Notes: a model not told the origin generated them from the letters alone. Numbered from the stretch's first letter, positions 51,540-62,822 are shown. The stretch is DNA of 64,000 nucleotides from Heligmosomoides polygyrus polygyrus (GCA_947396885.1 OX377204.1:91894728-91958727), one strand, 5' to 3'. Numbers and translations: made by a program.

Positions 51540-51960
51540 TGCGAAACTTTTATTTAAGCCCAGGAGCCTTTAAGGTGCGGAACAACCGGCAATTTGAGGG
51601 GTCTATGTCAGGAGAATGGGCGCGTGTAGCGCAGTCGGAGGGGCGCGACTGTCGCGTGTACCCGATACCAGGTTCCTGGTTCGGATTTCCCACCCAGGCC
51701 AACCAAGCCTTCCATCCCTCCGGGGTCGGTGAATTGCTACCAGACGTGTCTGGGAAGGATAAAGCGCTGACTTGTTCATCGGCTGGCCACCGCAAGTCAT
51801 TGTATGGCCAAATACGCATTCATATCGCCTCCACGACATACCGTAGGAGTAGAATGCTCTGGCGCATGCCAGAAGGGATTGAGTAACGCCGTCGTTTAGC
51901 CTTTATCCTTTATGTCAGGAGAATATGGCGAATGAGTTTTCATTTCTATCTTTATTGGTG
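51540..51960 (-). pseudogene. mariner fragment split by a SINE
   Basis: Minus strand 51925-51960 plus 51540-51617, with the SINE removed, reads PYSPDIDPSNCRLFRTLK, the signature around the third catalytic residue of mariner transposases (here Asn in SN). Only about 35 residues are clear. The frame upstream on the minus strand (51915-52388) does not continue the family in order. Confidence 0.45.
51618..51911 (+). mobile_element. SINE-A with 14-bp TSD
   Basis: TATGTCAGGAGAAT at 51604-51617 and 51911-51924 (the first T of the right copy may belong to the tail). Full head, body and TTTATCCTTTA tail; AATGCTCTGGCGC 3' block variant. Confidence 0.95.
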
Positions 51961-53130
51961 GTTCCGTAGAAGTATTTAACAAACTGCTGCCATCGTTCCA
52001 GTGCCACGGTGCAATTCGTAGAAAGCGTTCGCTTGAAGATCCTCATGTGGAATTGATATTGCACCAAATCGCAAGGGGAGCATACGCGTAGATAACTTTT
52101 GCAAAACAGCTTCGAGAGTGTTCTACGGCCACATGGTGAATCGTGGATATCAATCAAGGTATAAGGGGTAGAGGAACCCACGATGAGGCGTTCATGATAA
52201 ACCTTACCAGCCACATCAGGGTACATCAGTGGGTGGAAAATACTCAACGATTGTCGCGGATATACCTTAATTACCCGAGAGGATTTCGTGCTCCATCGTC
52301 TGAAGGACGCCCGTTGCCTAATTAGCTGTTTCCCCGAAAAATTTGTCGTTTCATCGGTGATATCGCAGATAATGGAGAGCTTTCTCAAAGGTTTTCCAAA
52401 TCGTGAAGAATGAGGGATGACCGTTTCTCCTGCTCGTGAGTTGATGGGTTTCTCACGTTGGCATACGTTATTATGCGATTTTACATCTCATATTAACAGG
52501 TTGGTCCAAAAATGTCGGCATTCACCTGCCACATTACTGCACTTATTGCACGTCTGTCAAGGTACTGATACCATACCGCCGATTCCCTTCATGAACACAA
52601 ATCTAACTCAGTACCCAGGGCGGGTCGGTAGTAGTCTTCCCGGCGGTATTTCTACCGCTACTCCGAGATTGATGAATCGACCACTGTGGCAATATTCATG
52701 GAGCGACGAGAGCGGGAAGGTAAGCGAAACCATCTCGCTCCCGCAGCTTCCCGTTCGCGGTCTCCAGGTACGGATTCTTGAAACTACGGAAGTCGGGGAG
52801 ACCGCAATGTGTGAGTTAGATTCGCAGCGGAGGCGAAAAATGCAAAATTTAAATGTTAAGTTGAGAATCCTCTTAAAGTTATTAACTTTTCGCCATCTAC
52901 CAAGATTGCTATGCTTCTATGAACGAAAAACGGGAACGAAGGTCTATCCATCAGAAATGATCTTCTGCCGTTTGCAACGCTCTGCGAGCTATGAAATGAC
53001 GAGGGGGGGGGGGGGACCGCTGTCCTCACCATTTGACAATGGAATGACGGCAGTGAGTCCCAGTTGCTAATGGTCATCGATTAACTCTGGATGGTAGCGC
53101 AATCGCTTCTCGCCAACGGTTGTGCTAGGT
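51961..53130. other. Unassigned region with unrecognised ORFs
   Basis: Frames at 51915-52388 (-, 157 codons) and 52417-53070 (+, 217 codons) are open but show no domain I recognise. A G run at 53004-53014 lies in the second. Short inverted segments occur at 52597-52612 and 52806-52824. Confidence 0.3.
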
Positions 53131-53270
53131 CAAAAATGCTAGCGCGGATGAAGCGCTTGCTCGGGTACAGTACAAGTTTAATGCCTCGAGCCATTTTTAG
53201 GCATCCGAAGACGACGACAGGGTCGAAACGTCAGGCCATAAATAAATATTTCACCTAAAAGCCTCGTTGG
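53131..53270 (+). mobile_element. Family C SINE-like element, copy 2
   Basis: AAAAATGCTAGCGCGGATGA, GCGCTTGCTCGGGTAC, GAAGACGACGACAGGGTCG and AAACGTCAGGCC, aligned to 2178-2326. Confidence 0.5.
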
Positions 53271-53384
53271 CAAAGAAAAGACAACATGTACTGAGCGACA
53301 ATGCGGAGGTTTCAAGACAAGAGAAATTGGAATTTCCTATCAAGGCTTTCCGATCCACCCAATACTTCTATCTCATGGGAATAC

Positions 53385-53402
53385 AACATTTATTTATTTA
53401 TT
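53385..53402. repeat. (TTTA)n tail
   Basis: ATTTATTTATTTATAC, probably the 3' tail of the LINE fragment on the minus strand. Confidence 0.5.
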
Positions 53403-53487
53403 TATACGTGTATGACAACACGCGACGAAATAAACACCAGCAAGACAACACATTGGTAATAAACACAAAAATACAAGAAACGGCGAA

Positions 53488-54282
53488 TTAGCGAGTCTTA
53501 AGATAACTACCAACGAGCTTTTTATATTGGTTAATCGAAGATGGCAAAGTATGTTTTTTGGTAAGCATCAAGAATTCAGAACCGGCCCTTTGAGTAAAAA
53601 AGGAGGCACGAACACAACTTTTGGCCGTAGAATAGTGAATTTTAGATCTACAACCCCTAGTGGTAGAAGGATCGACTGTGTAAAGCTCAGTAAGTGGAAG
53701 TGCAACTTTTCCAGTCATCATCTTGAAAATCATAATTAGATCATTTCGCTTCCTACGAATAGCAAGTGATTCCAGCTTGAATATTTTATTACGATCAGGC
53801 GCTGGTGGAATGGAGGTGTAGTCATAGCCATTTAAGCGTAACCATAGCTTTCTATTGTAGCTATTCTGAACGGATTCTAGCCTCTGTATGCAGCGCTTAA
53901 GGTGAGGACTGAACACAGTGGTGCCATACTCCAATATTGGGCGAACATATGATTCGTATGCAAGAAGCAAGTGAGTTTTTGAATTTGTAGACAACGCTCT
54001 AAAAATGTTGTGAGTAACTCTTTTAGCTTCCTTTGCAATCGTCTCGCAATGCTCTGAAAAACTAAGTTTTTTGTCTAAGATGAAGCCCAGATCACGGAGA
54101 CTGTTTTCACTAAGTATGTTGCAACCACCATGGCTGTAAATGTGTTTAACCATTACATTGACGATAAAATCGTCGAAATCAACAGCCAGTTTCTGTTTTT
54201 TATTGTTTTTTTTTAAACAGCTTCTTTGTATCATTATTTTCATCTTCAGAATAGCCAAGAATGTTGTGGTAGAAAGCGGCAT
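53488..54282 (-). pseudogene. CR1/jockey-like LINE, C-terminal RT fragment
   Basis: Open for 264 codons on the minus strand. Residues about 62-140 show DLGFILDKKLSFSEHCETIA, VTHNIFRALS and YESYVRPILEYGTTVFSP then QRLESVQNSYNRKLW, the region after the catalytic palm in CR1/jockey-type LINEs. The C-terminal half (RGCRSKIHYSTAKS, RVRASFFTQRAG-like) fits the conserved tail of such proteins. The catalytic YADD and everything upstream are missing, so it is a 5'-truncated remnant with a still-open frame. It is followed on the minus strand by AT-rich sequence and an (AAAT)n run. The ORF's first 60 residues are doubtful. Confidence 0.75.
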
Positions 54283-54797
54283 GTTCTCATGTTTCTGCGC
54301 GCTGATGGAAGCCGGAGATTAGACGGACGGCGACGACGATCAGCATAAAAGGGACGATCGAGCCGTACCGGGGACCGTTTTATGATTACAACTATCTCAA
54401 TCGAGTTCTTCTCCGTCTTCCATCGAGTCATCCTACTTTTCCTATTTCTTATTGATCTTTATTAAATAGTTCTAGAATAAATATTTACTATTTGAAGGCG
54501 TTCTCTTGGACGGATTGCGAGTCTCCGCGTGGCACCTTCTTGGGCTTTTGGCGAGCATCGAGTTTGCGAGTGACGTCTTCAAACATACTTGCAACAGAAT
54601 AGGGAAGTAATGGCACTACAAGACGTAAGACCAACAGAAATGCGAGCCCGACATCCAGTGGAATGTTTTGAGTAATGAGATGCATGTGTGAAAAAAATTA
54701 AAATCCTAAGACGAATATCTCAAAGCACATTGACTTTATTACTATTCCATTCATGCCATGAAAGATTTCTAAAGCATAACAAATAAGAAAAAGATGA
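54283..54797. other. Spacer, nothing recognised
   Basis: No domain or repeat match. Confidence 0.35.
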
Positions 54798-54983
54798 GGT
54801 ACAGGTGGGAAATGTTAAGAAGTGCGAATGCCCCAGCCAATCAGGTACATCGAGTAGGTCTGGCATTGAGAAGGAGCGTCGAAGTATTAATTGGCTGGCA
54901 TGTGTTTGGTCGATGATCTGATTGGCTATGATTGGTTGGCGTGCTTCCAACTCCCAGTGCTGCTCACCTTCGCGACATCTACC
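54798..54983. mobile_element. MITE-D, copy 2, 8-bp TSD with one mismatch
   Basis: Right end TGCTGCTCACCTTCGCGACA to TCTACC; the left end is more diverged (GGTACAGGTGGGAAATG). Flanks AAAGATGA (54790-54797) and AAAGAGGA (54984-54991). Confidence 0.65.
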
Positions 54984-55515
54984 AAAGAGGATAAGAAATA
55001 TGTTCCGGATTCATAAGTTTAATGTTCTCGATTCATTTCTATATTTTGCAATGAAGTCGTTAAATAATTTTATCTGCTGATATTTTGCAATTTAGAGAGA
55101 CCGCAAGCACATCATTGTGATCGTCAGGAATAGGGGAATTCAAAAACCTGTGTCATCAGCTGTAAATCTGATAGTAAGCTAAATATTGAACAGAATTCAC
55201 TGTCCTCCACTCTCACTAAGGGCATATACATATTCTTTGGGGACAATTGTCTCCCGCGACCGACGCGCCGAGCAGAATATGCGTCAGAGGACTAACTTTC
55301 TAGAATATTCACTCGTTCTTTTCCAACACAGTAGGAAGGTGGCTCAGAGCTGATTTCGAATATCCTATTCATTTTTTAAAATCACTCAGTTGAAGAGCGT
55401 TGCTGAAAAGAACGGAAAAGGCGTTTTCACCTAGTTTTTTTTCGCACAAAGATCAACAAAATTACTGCATACTGCATACATATATGTACTACATATATAG
55501 TAAAAATATATAATA
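54984..55515. other. AT-rich spacer
   Basis: No feature recognised. Confidence 0.35.
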
Positions 55516-56773
55516 TTAGGTTGTAACGAATTAAATGGCACTGGCTCGCGCCATTTTTGGCGCATCTTTACGCGTTTGATCAAGAACAAACCGTAACGAG
55601 TGGCATATCATTTAGAAGCGCAAACTTTGCTCTACCGCAGAGTACCAAATTTTCTATGTAAAAGTGGGAAAACTTTAGAGTTTTATTGACATCTTTGCAG
55701 ATGGACAAAAGGGTAATCCGAGGCATTTACTTGTATGAATTCAAGCTGGGCACTACAGCTAAGGAGGCGGACGAGAAGATCAACGCTGCATTCGATCAAG
55801 GATGTTCCACAAATTGGACGGCGTATCGTTGGTATCAGAAGTTCCGGAATGGAGATGAGAGCTTGGAAGAACATGAAGGTCGTGGGAGGCATAGTGATGT
55901 TGATGAGAGGAGGATCCACACAAAGGTACCAGGGAGATAGCGAAGGATCTTGGCGTCAGCCACAACACAGCTGCCCGGCATCTGAAGGAAACTGGAAAGA
56001 CAAAAAGCTGGAAGGATGGGTGCCTCACGAGCTGTCTGAGGAGCAAAGAAACCGACGATATGAGATCTCGCCCGCACTGCTTCTACGGAACGAAACGGAC
56101 CCATTCCTTGATCGCATCGTAACCTGTGACGAGAAATGGATAATGTGCGACAACAGGCGACGATCGGCACAGTGGGTGGACAGCGATGAGAGTCCCAAGG
56201 TTTTTGCGAAGCCGGAATTGCACCAAAAGAAGTAATGGTGACAGTATGGTGGTGTTCGCTGGGAATTATTCACCACAGCTTCCTCCCTCCCGGGGAATCC
56301 ATCACGGCAGAGAAGTACTGCATTGAAATTGAAGAAATGATGAAAAAGCTGAAGGGTATCCAGCCGGCCTTGGTAAACCGAAGGCGAGTTCTCCTTCTGC
56401 ACGACAATGCTCGCCCCCATGTAGCACGAATGACGTTGCAGAAATTGAATGAGCTGGGCATTGAAACTCTACCACATCCTCCGTTTTCTCCCGACCTCTC
56501 CCCAACAGACTACCATTTCTTCAAGCATCTTGGCGACTTCTTGGTAGGGAACATATTTAAATACCAACAGGATGCCGAAAGTGCCTTCGAAGATTTCGTC
56601 AATTCCAGAACCTCTGATTTTTATGCTACTGGGATAAAAAAGCTTGTGTCACGTTGGCAAAGGTGTATAGAATCAGAAGGCTTTTATTTCGATTAATAAA
56701 CTTGTTTACAAGCCGAGATATTACCTGTTTAAATTTACAGTGGTTCAGTGCCATTTATTTTGTTACAACCTAA
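55516..56773 (+). mobile_element. mariner-3 element, full length
   Basis: TTAGGTTGTAACGAATTAAA at the left and ATTTTGTTACAACCTAA at the right, with inner GGCACTGG/CAGTGCC also inverted. TA on both sides (55514-55515, 56774-56775). 1258 bp, the ordinary size of a mariner. TIR and protein recall hookworm Bandit-like mariners, but I cannot check this. Confidence 0.95.
55701..56696 (+). pseudogene. mariner transposase (mariner-3), lightly damaged
   Basis: ATG at 55701 begins MDKRVIRGIYLYEFKLGTTA, with the first helix-turn-helix and YRWYQKFRNGDESLEEHEGR. A shift near 55922 moves the frame to TREIAKDLGVSHNTAARHLK (second helix-turn-helix). Another shift in an A run near 56002 leads to EGWVPHELSEEQ and IVTCDEKWIMCDN (first Asp). 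One base is missing after LHQKK at about 56233. Then MVTVWWCSLGIIHHSF, LLHDNARPHVARM (second Asp), PPFSPDLSPTDYHFF (third Asp, spacing 34) and VSRWQRCIESEGFYFD to a stop at 56696. All catalytic residues are present, and at least three single-base lesions inactivate it. TCTTTGCAG directly precedes the ATG and resembles a nematode 3' splice site. Confidence 0.9.
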
Positions 56774-56879
56774 TAGTATAGTAGTAGCATTGTAAAAATA
56801 TGTTTACTTATTAGGTAAATAAGTTAAACTTTAAAGAAGTTACACGATTAACAGGTGTCAAAACAGAAACTCTGCTATC

Positions 56880-57560
56880 AGTCTAATAAAAATCGCTATG
56901 TCTTGAAAGAGGGCACGGCGTAAAAGACCAGATCGCACTCGAAAAGCTCGTTGCGATTTTATTCAATTGTAAATGCTGCTAACATAAAGCGTTAAAGTGA
57001 GGCCATATGTATTTTTTACAATTGTACTTGTTACATCGTTTACAGGTGTGAGATTCCATGCAAACAAAAAATTCGCTATAAATCGAATCAAAGCACAACG
57101 TCTTGGAAGAGGGCGCGGCGCAATCTCTGTTTTTGACAAAGAAAATGGCTGCTTTCCTGCTCTTCAAAACGAGCATAGAAACATTACTTTCCCCCAAATT
57201 CAAACAATGTGTTCACTTATTGGGTAGTTGAATTCAAACTTCAAAGAAAGTTATACTAAAATTTCCCAAAATCAAAAAAAAAATTTGGGATCTATCCTAG
57301 TCGGGAGGGGTAACCCTGGAGTGACAGTTATGTTTGCACTGTTGTGCCACATCATCTCCGCTAAATTTCTCAAACAGTCAAAGAACAGCAAGCGAACACG
57401 ATATCACTCTCCGATTAGGATAGGTTTAATTAATCTAACCTTTTTGGAAAGCCTCCAGTTCCATGTAAAAGCTTATTTCGATTAGGAAGAGCTTCCTCTG
57501 GTTTTAGACGTCTTAGGCTAGCTAGAAGAGTGTCCAATTTGATTTTAAATGTATAAAATT
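56880..57560. repeat. Family F, copy 11
   Basis: Centre blocks (GAGGGCGCGGCGCAATCTCT) and right arm (AATGTGTTCACTTATTGGG, TTTGGAAAGCCTCCAG, GAGTGTCCAATTTGATTTT). Confidence 0.55.
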
Positions 57561-57659
57561 TAAAAAAGTAATTCAGAAAAATTGAACATGTTAAGCTACC
57601 GGCCCAATAATCAATATACAATAATATATTAATAATATATTATATAATAATATTAATAT

Positions 57660-58455
57660 ACAATATCGTTAAAATAATTTTTCCAAGGAAAATTTGATAT
57701 TTTCTTTATTTTTTTTAGTTCACCTGCCCTATTTTATGTAAAATCTAAAAAAAGGAAAAAGCGAAGATTAAAAAGGAAAGCATAATAAATAAAATTTTGA
57801 TTTTGTTACAAAGCGCAACGAAACAACAGTCAAACATCGCGTTAAAAGACCAGATCAAGCCATGCACTCCAAAACACGTCGCGATTCTTATTTGATTGAC
57901 AGTGTAAATACAACATACATGAAGCGTCAAAATGAGGATAAGTGTCTCCTTCATCATCGACTAGCGACTCTGATGAAGTCGAAGAGTTGTTGATACTACA
58001 AATACTCGTTCGCTGAAGTAAGAACACCTAAAAAGAATGCAAAGAGGTAGAAGTCAAAATTCAAGAGGAAGAAGGACAAAGTGATTTTTCAAGGCGGCCA
58101 CCCACCGGCTTCACTTGTCACTCACTGGCTGTTTAAGCCTTTCTGGAATACTTAGACACTAGGACAAGCTTTGAACCATTATTCCACCCTGAAAATGAGA
58201 ATTTAAAATTTGATAAAATTTCAAACGATGTGTGTTCACTTATTGGGTTGGTGAATTAAAGCCCTAAAGAAATCATGCTAAATTTTCCTTGAACAAACAA
58301 TTATTCTAATATTTTTGGAATCTTTAGTTTAATTCAGGAGAAGCTCACTTTAACTTGGAAGAGTTTGCTCTGATTTCAAAAGTCTTAAGCAAGCTCAGAA
58401 GAATGTCCAACATAATTTGAAAAGCGCCAAATTCAACGTGAAAGTGGTATATACG
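57660..58455. repeat. Family F, copy 12, containing family G
   Basis: Centre-like block with CAAGCCATGCACTCC, then family G (57958-58170), then a right arm (GATGTGTGTTCACTTATTGG, AGCGCCAAATTCAACGTG). Confidence 0.5.
57958..58170. repeat. Family G repeat, copy 2
   Basis: Partner of 26707-26920. Confidence 0.65.
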
Positions 58456-59394
58456 TATGATATGAAAATATAATAAAAACTATAATCAGTCCATATCAAG
58501 AAGTCTATCAAAATCAAAATCTAGAATCTAATCTATAAATCATAATAAATGAATATGTATCTATTATTGTATTAATATAAAAATATTCTTCAATCTTTAA
58601 ATCTAGGAGACTCGTCAAGAACTTCAGAATAAGAGCCTAATCAGATAGGTCAACAATGTAGCCCTTAGGCTCTGACGGCAACATTCCTACAACTCCAGAA
58701 GTCTTATAGCTTTCAGAGCTCTGCACGAGGTAAAAATAGATGTTCGAACTGGGTTGGTGAATTGTTCAGCCTCTTCTCATGCAGGAAAGATCTAATCCAG
58801 GAGTGATTTCGGGGAGATGTTTGTCGCTCGGCTCGTCTGACAGCCTAATCAACGTTGAAGGACTTTCGAGGAAGAAACCATGGCGCACAACACAGCCCTC
58901 AGAAAATCTGCCTTCTGGCGGAGACGATGGAGATCCTTCCTACACCTCCTGATGGTTGTTTATGGGAGGCGAGAATTTCTGAGTGAAACAGGAGTAAAAA
59001 GGGCAGAAACGAGAGCTGACACATGCCATCAGGACCCATATGTAATGATGATGTGGGCGCTGAATACGAGACGAGGGCCTTTCGGCAGAAGGTCAGCGCC
59101 ATAGCTGCCCGATATCCTCTCCAGAAGCCACAGCACTCGTGTGACGAAGAACCCCTGCTAAGCTGATTACACGCCACTTCATCAGGCTGAATGCACCCTA
59201 TTAGGTCGCTAGGCACACGGATTCGTTTAGCGCTATTATTTAGACGAAACTCGATATGCTATAGCTGTATTTTGCGAGCAGAAGATGAGAAGCGAAGCTC
59301 GACAATGGGTATGCGCCGTGCATTTTACTTCAGAAGGATGTCACCAAGCACAGACGGAAGACGTGGGTCTCCATAGCGACTTAATGGTGTTGAC
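58456..59394. other. Unassigned region
   Basis: A frame at 58880-59104 (+, ATG) and its antisense have no recognised domain. Confidence 0.3.
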
Positions 59395-59593
59395 GGTACA
59401 TGACGCGTAGTTGAGCAGCATTGGTAGGTGGGAGCGCGCCGGCCAATAATAACCAAGCAGAGCACAGCCAGAACACATGCCAGCCCATCAGGGTACCAAC
59501 GGAATACGCCCTCTGTGGACGGCATGCCCATTCAACGCTGTCTGATTGGTTTAGGCGTTCCCACCTACCAATGCTGCTCACTTACGCGACATA
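59395..59593. mobile_element. MITE-D, copy 3
   Basis: GGTACATGACGCGTAG, GAGCAGCATTGGTAGGTGGGA at the left is mirrored by CCCACCTACCAATGCTGCTC and ACGCGACATATACC at the right. I find no clear TSD. Confidence 0.75.
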
Positions 59594-59602
59594 TACCATT
59601 TT

Positions 59603-59674
59603 TTGGAATGAGCTACACATTCTGCCTTAACAAGATGTCGTGGAGTCTATTTAAATGTGTATTTGGCCTACAGT
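59603..59674 (-). mobile_element. SINE-A 3' fragment
   Basis: ATGAGCTACACATTCTGCC, GATGTCGTGGAGTC and GTGTATTTGGCC on the minus strand, cut by the next SINE. Confidence 0.6.
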
Positions 59675-59969
59675 GGGCGCGTGTAGCGCAGTCGGAGGAG
59701 GCGCGACTGTCGCGTGCACCCGATACCAGGTTCCTGGTTCGGATTTCCCGCCCAGGCCAACCAAGCCTTCCATCCCTCCGGGGTCGGTGAATTGGTACCA
59801 GACGTGTCTGGGAAGGATAAAGCGCTGACTTGTTCATCGGCTGGCCACCGCAAGTCATTGTATGGCCAAATACGCATTCATGTCGCCTCCACGACATCCC
59901 GCAGAAGTAGAATGCGCTGGCGCATCCCAGAAGGGATTGAATAACGCCGCCCTTTATCCTTTATCCTTT
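59675..59969 (+). mobile_element. SINE-A, full length, near consensus
   Basis: GGGCGCGTGTAGCGCAGTCGG, CCTGGTTCGGATTTCCCGCC, complete body, AATGCGCTGGCGC block, CCCTTTATCCTTTATCC tail. One of the best copies for defining the family. Confidence 0.95.
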
Positions 59970-60098
59970 AAGATTTTTTTAAATTTATTAGTTTATATTT
60001 TGATAGAATTCTCACATACAACATTTATCGGATCTTACCTAGTAGGGCGGGGCACCTCACCCAGTCATCAACGATGGGTACATTTATTCCTCAAACTT

Positions 60099-60120
60099 GG
60101 TTTAATTACCCAAGTTTGAG
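60099..60120 (+). other. SL1 spliced-leader sequence embedded in genomic DNA
   Basis: All 22 bases of nematode SL1 are present (GGTTTAATTACCC at the start, AAGTTTGAG at the end). It is not followed by the GTAAAC donor and Sm-site region of an SL1 RNA gene, so it is not an SL1 RNA gene. It continues into GATGTGGGCGCTGGCAGAGC, a tRNA-like A box. CCTCAAACTTGG at 60089-60100 is the inverse of 60110-60121, forming a 12-bp hairpin with the leader. The simplest reading is a reverse-transcribed trans-spliced RNA. Confidence 0.85.
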
Positions 60121-60540
60121 GATGTGGGCGCTGGCAGAGCGGTTATCCACCTCGCTGATCATGGCTCGCCATCCGAGCAAGATTAAATTGAAAGTGAGCT
60201 GTCCAAGTTCGTCTTAGCATGATGACTCAGACAAATGCGACAGACTTACATAGACGAGTATTTAGGGCGGATGGTGCCAGGTCTAACCATAGGTTCATTC
60301 ACCCACATTCATTTCCATCTACGGGTGAGCGGTGGTCTTTTTCGGCGACCATCTGTATGATTAGTTCCCATTTGCAACTTTGGTATCTGCTCTTTCCTCT
60401 ACTTTCCTTAGGAATAGTACTCTGTATGATGAAGCGAAACTTGGGCGGTAGTTTCTTTCGACTTCGACTTTTCCAGGCTCTGAAGACTACAAAGGCGCTG
60501 AAACGTGTAACAACCTTGGTTAACAGCTCGAAGAAAACGT
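60121..60540 (+). mobile_element. SL1-led retrocopy: tRNA-like head plus PLE 3' region
   Basis: 60128-60190 has a tRNA-like A box (CTGGCAGAGCGGTTA) similar in type to family C. From about 60290 the sequence aligns with the PLE 3' untranslated region at 13965-14180 (TTCATTCACCCA, then GACTTCGACTTTTCCAGGCT and CTGAAGA). Hence a chimera of a tRNA-derived part and a PLE 3' end, with SL1 at the 5' end. Confidence 0.6.
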
Positions 60541-61364
60541 CGGTCGTTGTAGTTGTTTGAAAATTAACTATTCTACAAAGGCAACATACTGACCTAGACC
60601 TACTAGAGGACCTTTTTGCGATATATCCGAGACTCACCAACATGCCGGTATTTTTGTCGTTTTTCTCACAGTTCCCTCCTCCTTTCGACACGGGTGGATC
60701 CTATTTATTTTTAAATATTTTAAATAATTCTAACACTACGAAATCCTACGTCATCTATTTGAAAAAGTGTTACTTTTCATAGAAAGGGAGGTCTAGAAGA
60801 CGTCATGCTTGAGAATTAGAACTACTTACAGTGCCAGACGAAGTGACGGGAAGGCCGGAAGCTGGCAGTCTTGGAGGATTTCGATAAAAAGGACAGCGCA
60901 CGCGGCGGGTAGCATCGCTAAGTGCTGCCGCTCATCTCGATACTGAGGCCGTAATTAAACGTCATTAAGCTTGATTATGTCCTCCCCAAGCCAGCGATAC
61001 GGAAAACGCACAAGAAATGTTGCAGAAATTCATCGATATCTGGGCAGTATAGCTAAATGTTCACACCAATTCAATCGATATTATTGATTCCTCTTCGGGG
61101 TGAATTGCTAGGCGTGGAAATCATGGAAGCTGAAATTGAAAAATGGAAAAAGTGAAAAATTGAAATCGATCAATCAATATCGATCTGTTTTATCGATTTT
61201 TCTTTCAGAGGGAGTTGTTTGAAGGGGAATTCACACGAATATATGGGCCGGCAAAAATTCTGCAACAAGAATTATGAACACGAAATCGATTGGTCAATCA
61301 ATCAAGATCGATACTGATATGAGTTAACGACTTCTGCAGGTAAAGGAGACCAGGCGATAATGGT
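60541..61364. other. Spacer, nothing recognised
   Basis: Several ATCGAT-rich segments (TCGATCAATCAATATCGATC near 61160) but no feature. Confidence 0.35.
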
Positions 61365-61612
61365 GCAAGGTAATCAATCCTTGTATGAGATGCGCCACGC
61401 GTTCAATTTCTATGTGATAGCGTGTGGGCAATTTGAATGATGATTTCTGGGCCTCACAATTTTTTCCTTGGCCTGGTGATGACCAGCCATTAATTAACCG
61501 AAACCGATGAGCTGGAAGAAGTGATTGACCTGGGCGGTCCTTAAACCAAGACCTTCGATTCAGAATAGACGCGGCAGGCGGCAGCTTCCCCAGCTGAGCT
61601 ATCAAACCCTTG
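61365..61612 (-). mobile_element. SINE-A, strongly diverged
   Basis: GAGATGCGCCACGCGTTC, GTGGGCAATTTGAATGATG and GATTGACCTGGGCGG on the minus strand. The head is heavily mutated. Confidence 0.65.
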
Positions 61613-61878
61613 CCAATAAGTATTGATAAATATTGCTGACTTTTTTCTATATAAATTGTCATTAATTATCACGTGGCTAAAATACATGGGGAGAAATGCC
61701 GTTTATCGTGGATGGCACGCGACTAAGTTGAACTGTGAAATTATGTACTTTATAGCAAGAAAACAGAATTGACTAGACAATCAATGTCGATCGATATTAT
61801 CGACTTCTAGCGTCAAGCAAAGACAGACTGCTGTGCTGTCCGACCGTCGGCTTAAACTGAGCAAATGAAGGACAAAAT

Positions 61879-62167
61879 GACAAAGGATAAAGGACGGCGT
61901 TACTCAATCCCTTTTCGGATGCGCCACGCATTCTACTTCTAGGGATGTCGTGGAGGCGATTTGAATGCGTGTTTGGCCATGCAATGACTGCGGTAGCCAG
62001 CCGATGGACAAGTCAGCGCTTTTCCCTTCCCAGACAGGTCCGGTACCAATTCGAGGACCCCGGAGGGATGGAAGGCTTCGTTGACCTGAATGGGAAATCC
62101 GAACCAGGAACCTGGTATCGGGTGTACACAACAGCCAGCACCTCCTCCGACTGCGCTATACGTGCCC
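61879..62167 (-). mobile_element. SINE-A, full length
   Basis: AAAGGATAAAGGACGGCG tail side to CTGCGCTATACGTGCCC head. Complete. Confidence 0.9.
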
Positions 62168-62370
62168 TTTCCATGCATTAAATAAATAACTAAATAAGTA
62201 AATAAATAAACGAAAGAAGCAGGCGAATTGAAGGTAGAAATGAGTTTATAGTTAAATGGGAAGCGGGTTACACCTACCTAAAATAGCGTCTTTAAAAGCA
62301 CCACACATCTTCCTTAATCCACTTCTGGTCTGGCCAACCTTACCTTCTGATTAATTTCTTAAAGAGTAAT

Positions 62371-62659
62371 CATGACGCATGATAGCACAGTCGGAGGTCT
62401 CGGCCGCTGTGTGGTCTCCGATGCAGTCTTGGTTCGGATCCCGCCCAGACCGACCAAGCCATCCATCCCTCCGAGGTCGGTGAATAGCTACCAAACACAT
62501 CTGGTAGGCATAACACACTGAATTGTCCAGCGTCTGGTCAACTGCAATTCATTGTGATGGGCAAGTACGCATTCAAATTGCCTCCACCATCCTAGATGTG
62601 TGGAATGCGTGGCGCACCCCGCCTAGGGATTGACTAACACCGACCTTTATTCTTTAATC
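62371..62659 (+). mobile_element. SINE-A, diverged
   Basis: GACGCATGATAGCACAGTCGG, CTTGGTTCGGATCCCGCCC, TCCCTCCGAGGTCGGTGAAT and a CCTTTATTCTTTAATCC tail. Confidence 0.85.
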
Positions 62660-62822
62660 CGAGCTCCACGAGCAGGCAGGTGGAGCATGAAAACCCTGAA
62701 GAAGAAGAGAACCCTTGGAGAACATAAACTTCTACGTACCTGTTCCCCTCATTAAAAGGCCAAAGAAGTGGACTAGTAAAAATATCTAACCGAACAAAAT
62801 CCTTGGAGGTATGTATGACAAT

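Noticed and set aside
52597..52824. Possible MITE with inverted CTAACTC segments
   Set aside because: Only about 16 bases match and neither TSD nor a second copy is visible.
52417..53070. 217-codon plus-strand ORF
   Set aside because: Crosses a G run and inverted segments and shows no domain. Chance is more likely than a gene.
57421..57440. GGTTTAATTAATCTAACC, similar to the SL1 start
   Set aside because: Matches only the first ten bases, and it is the inner arm of a family F copy.
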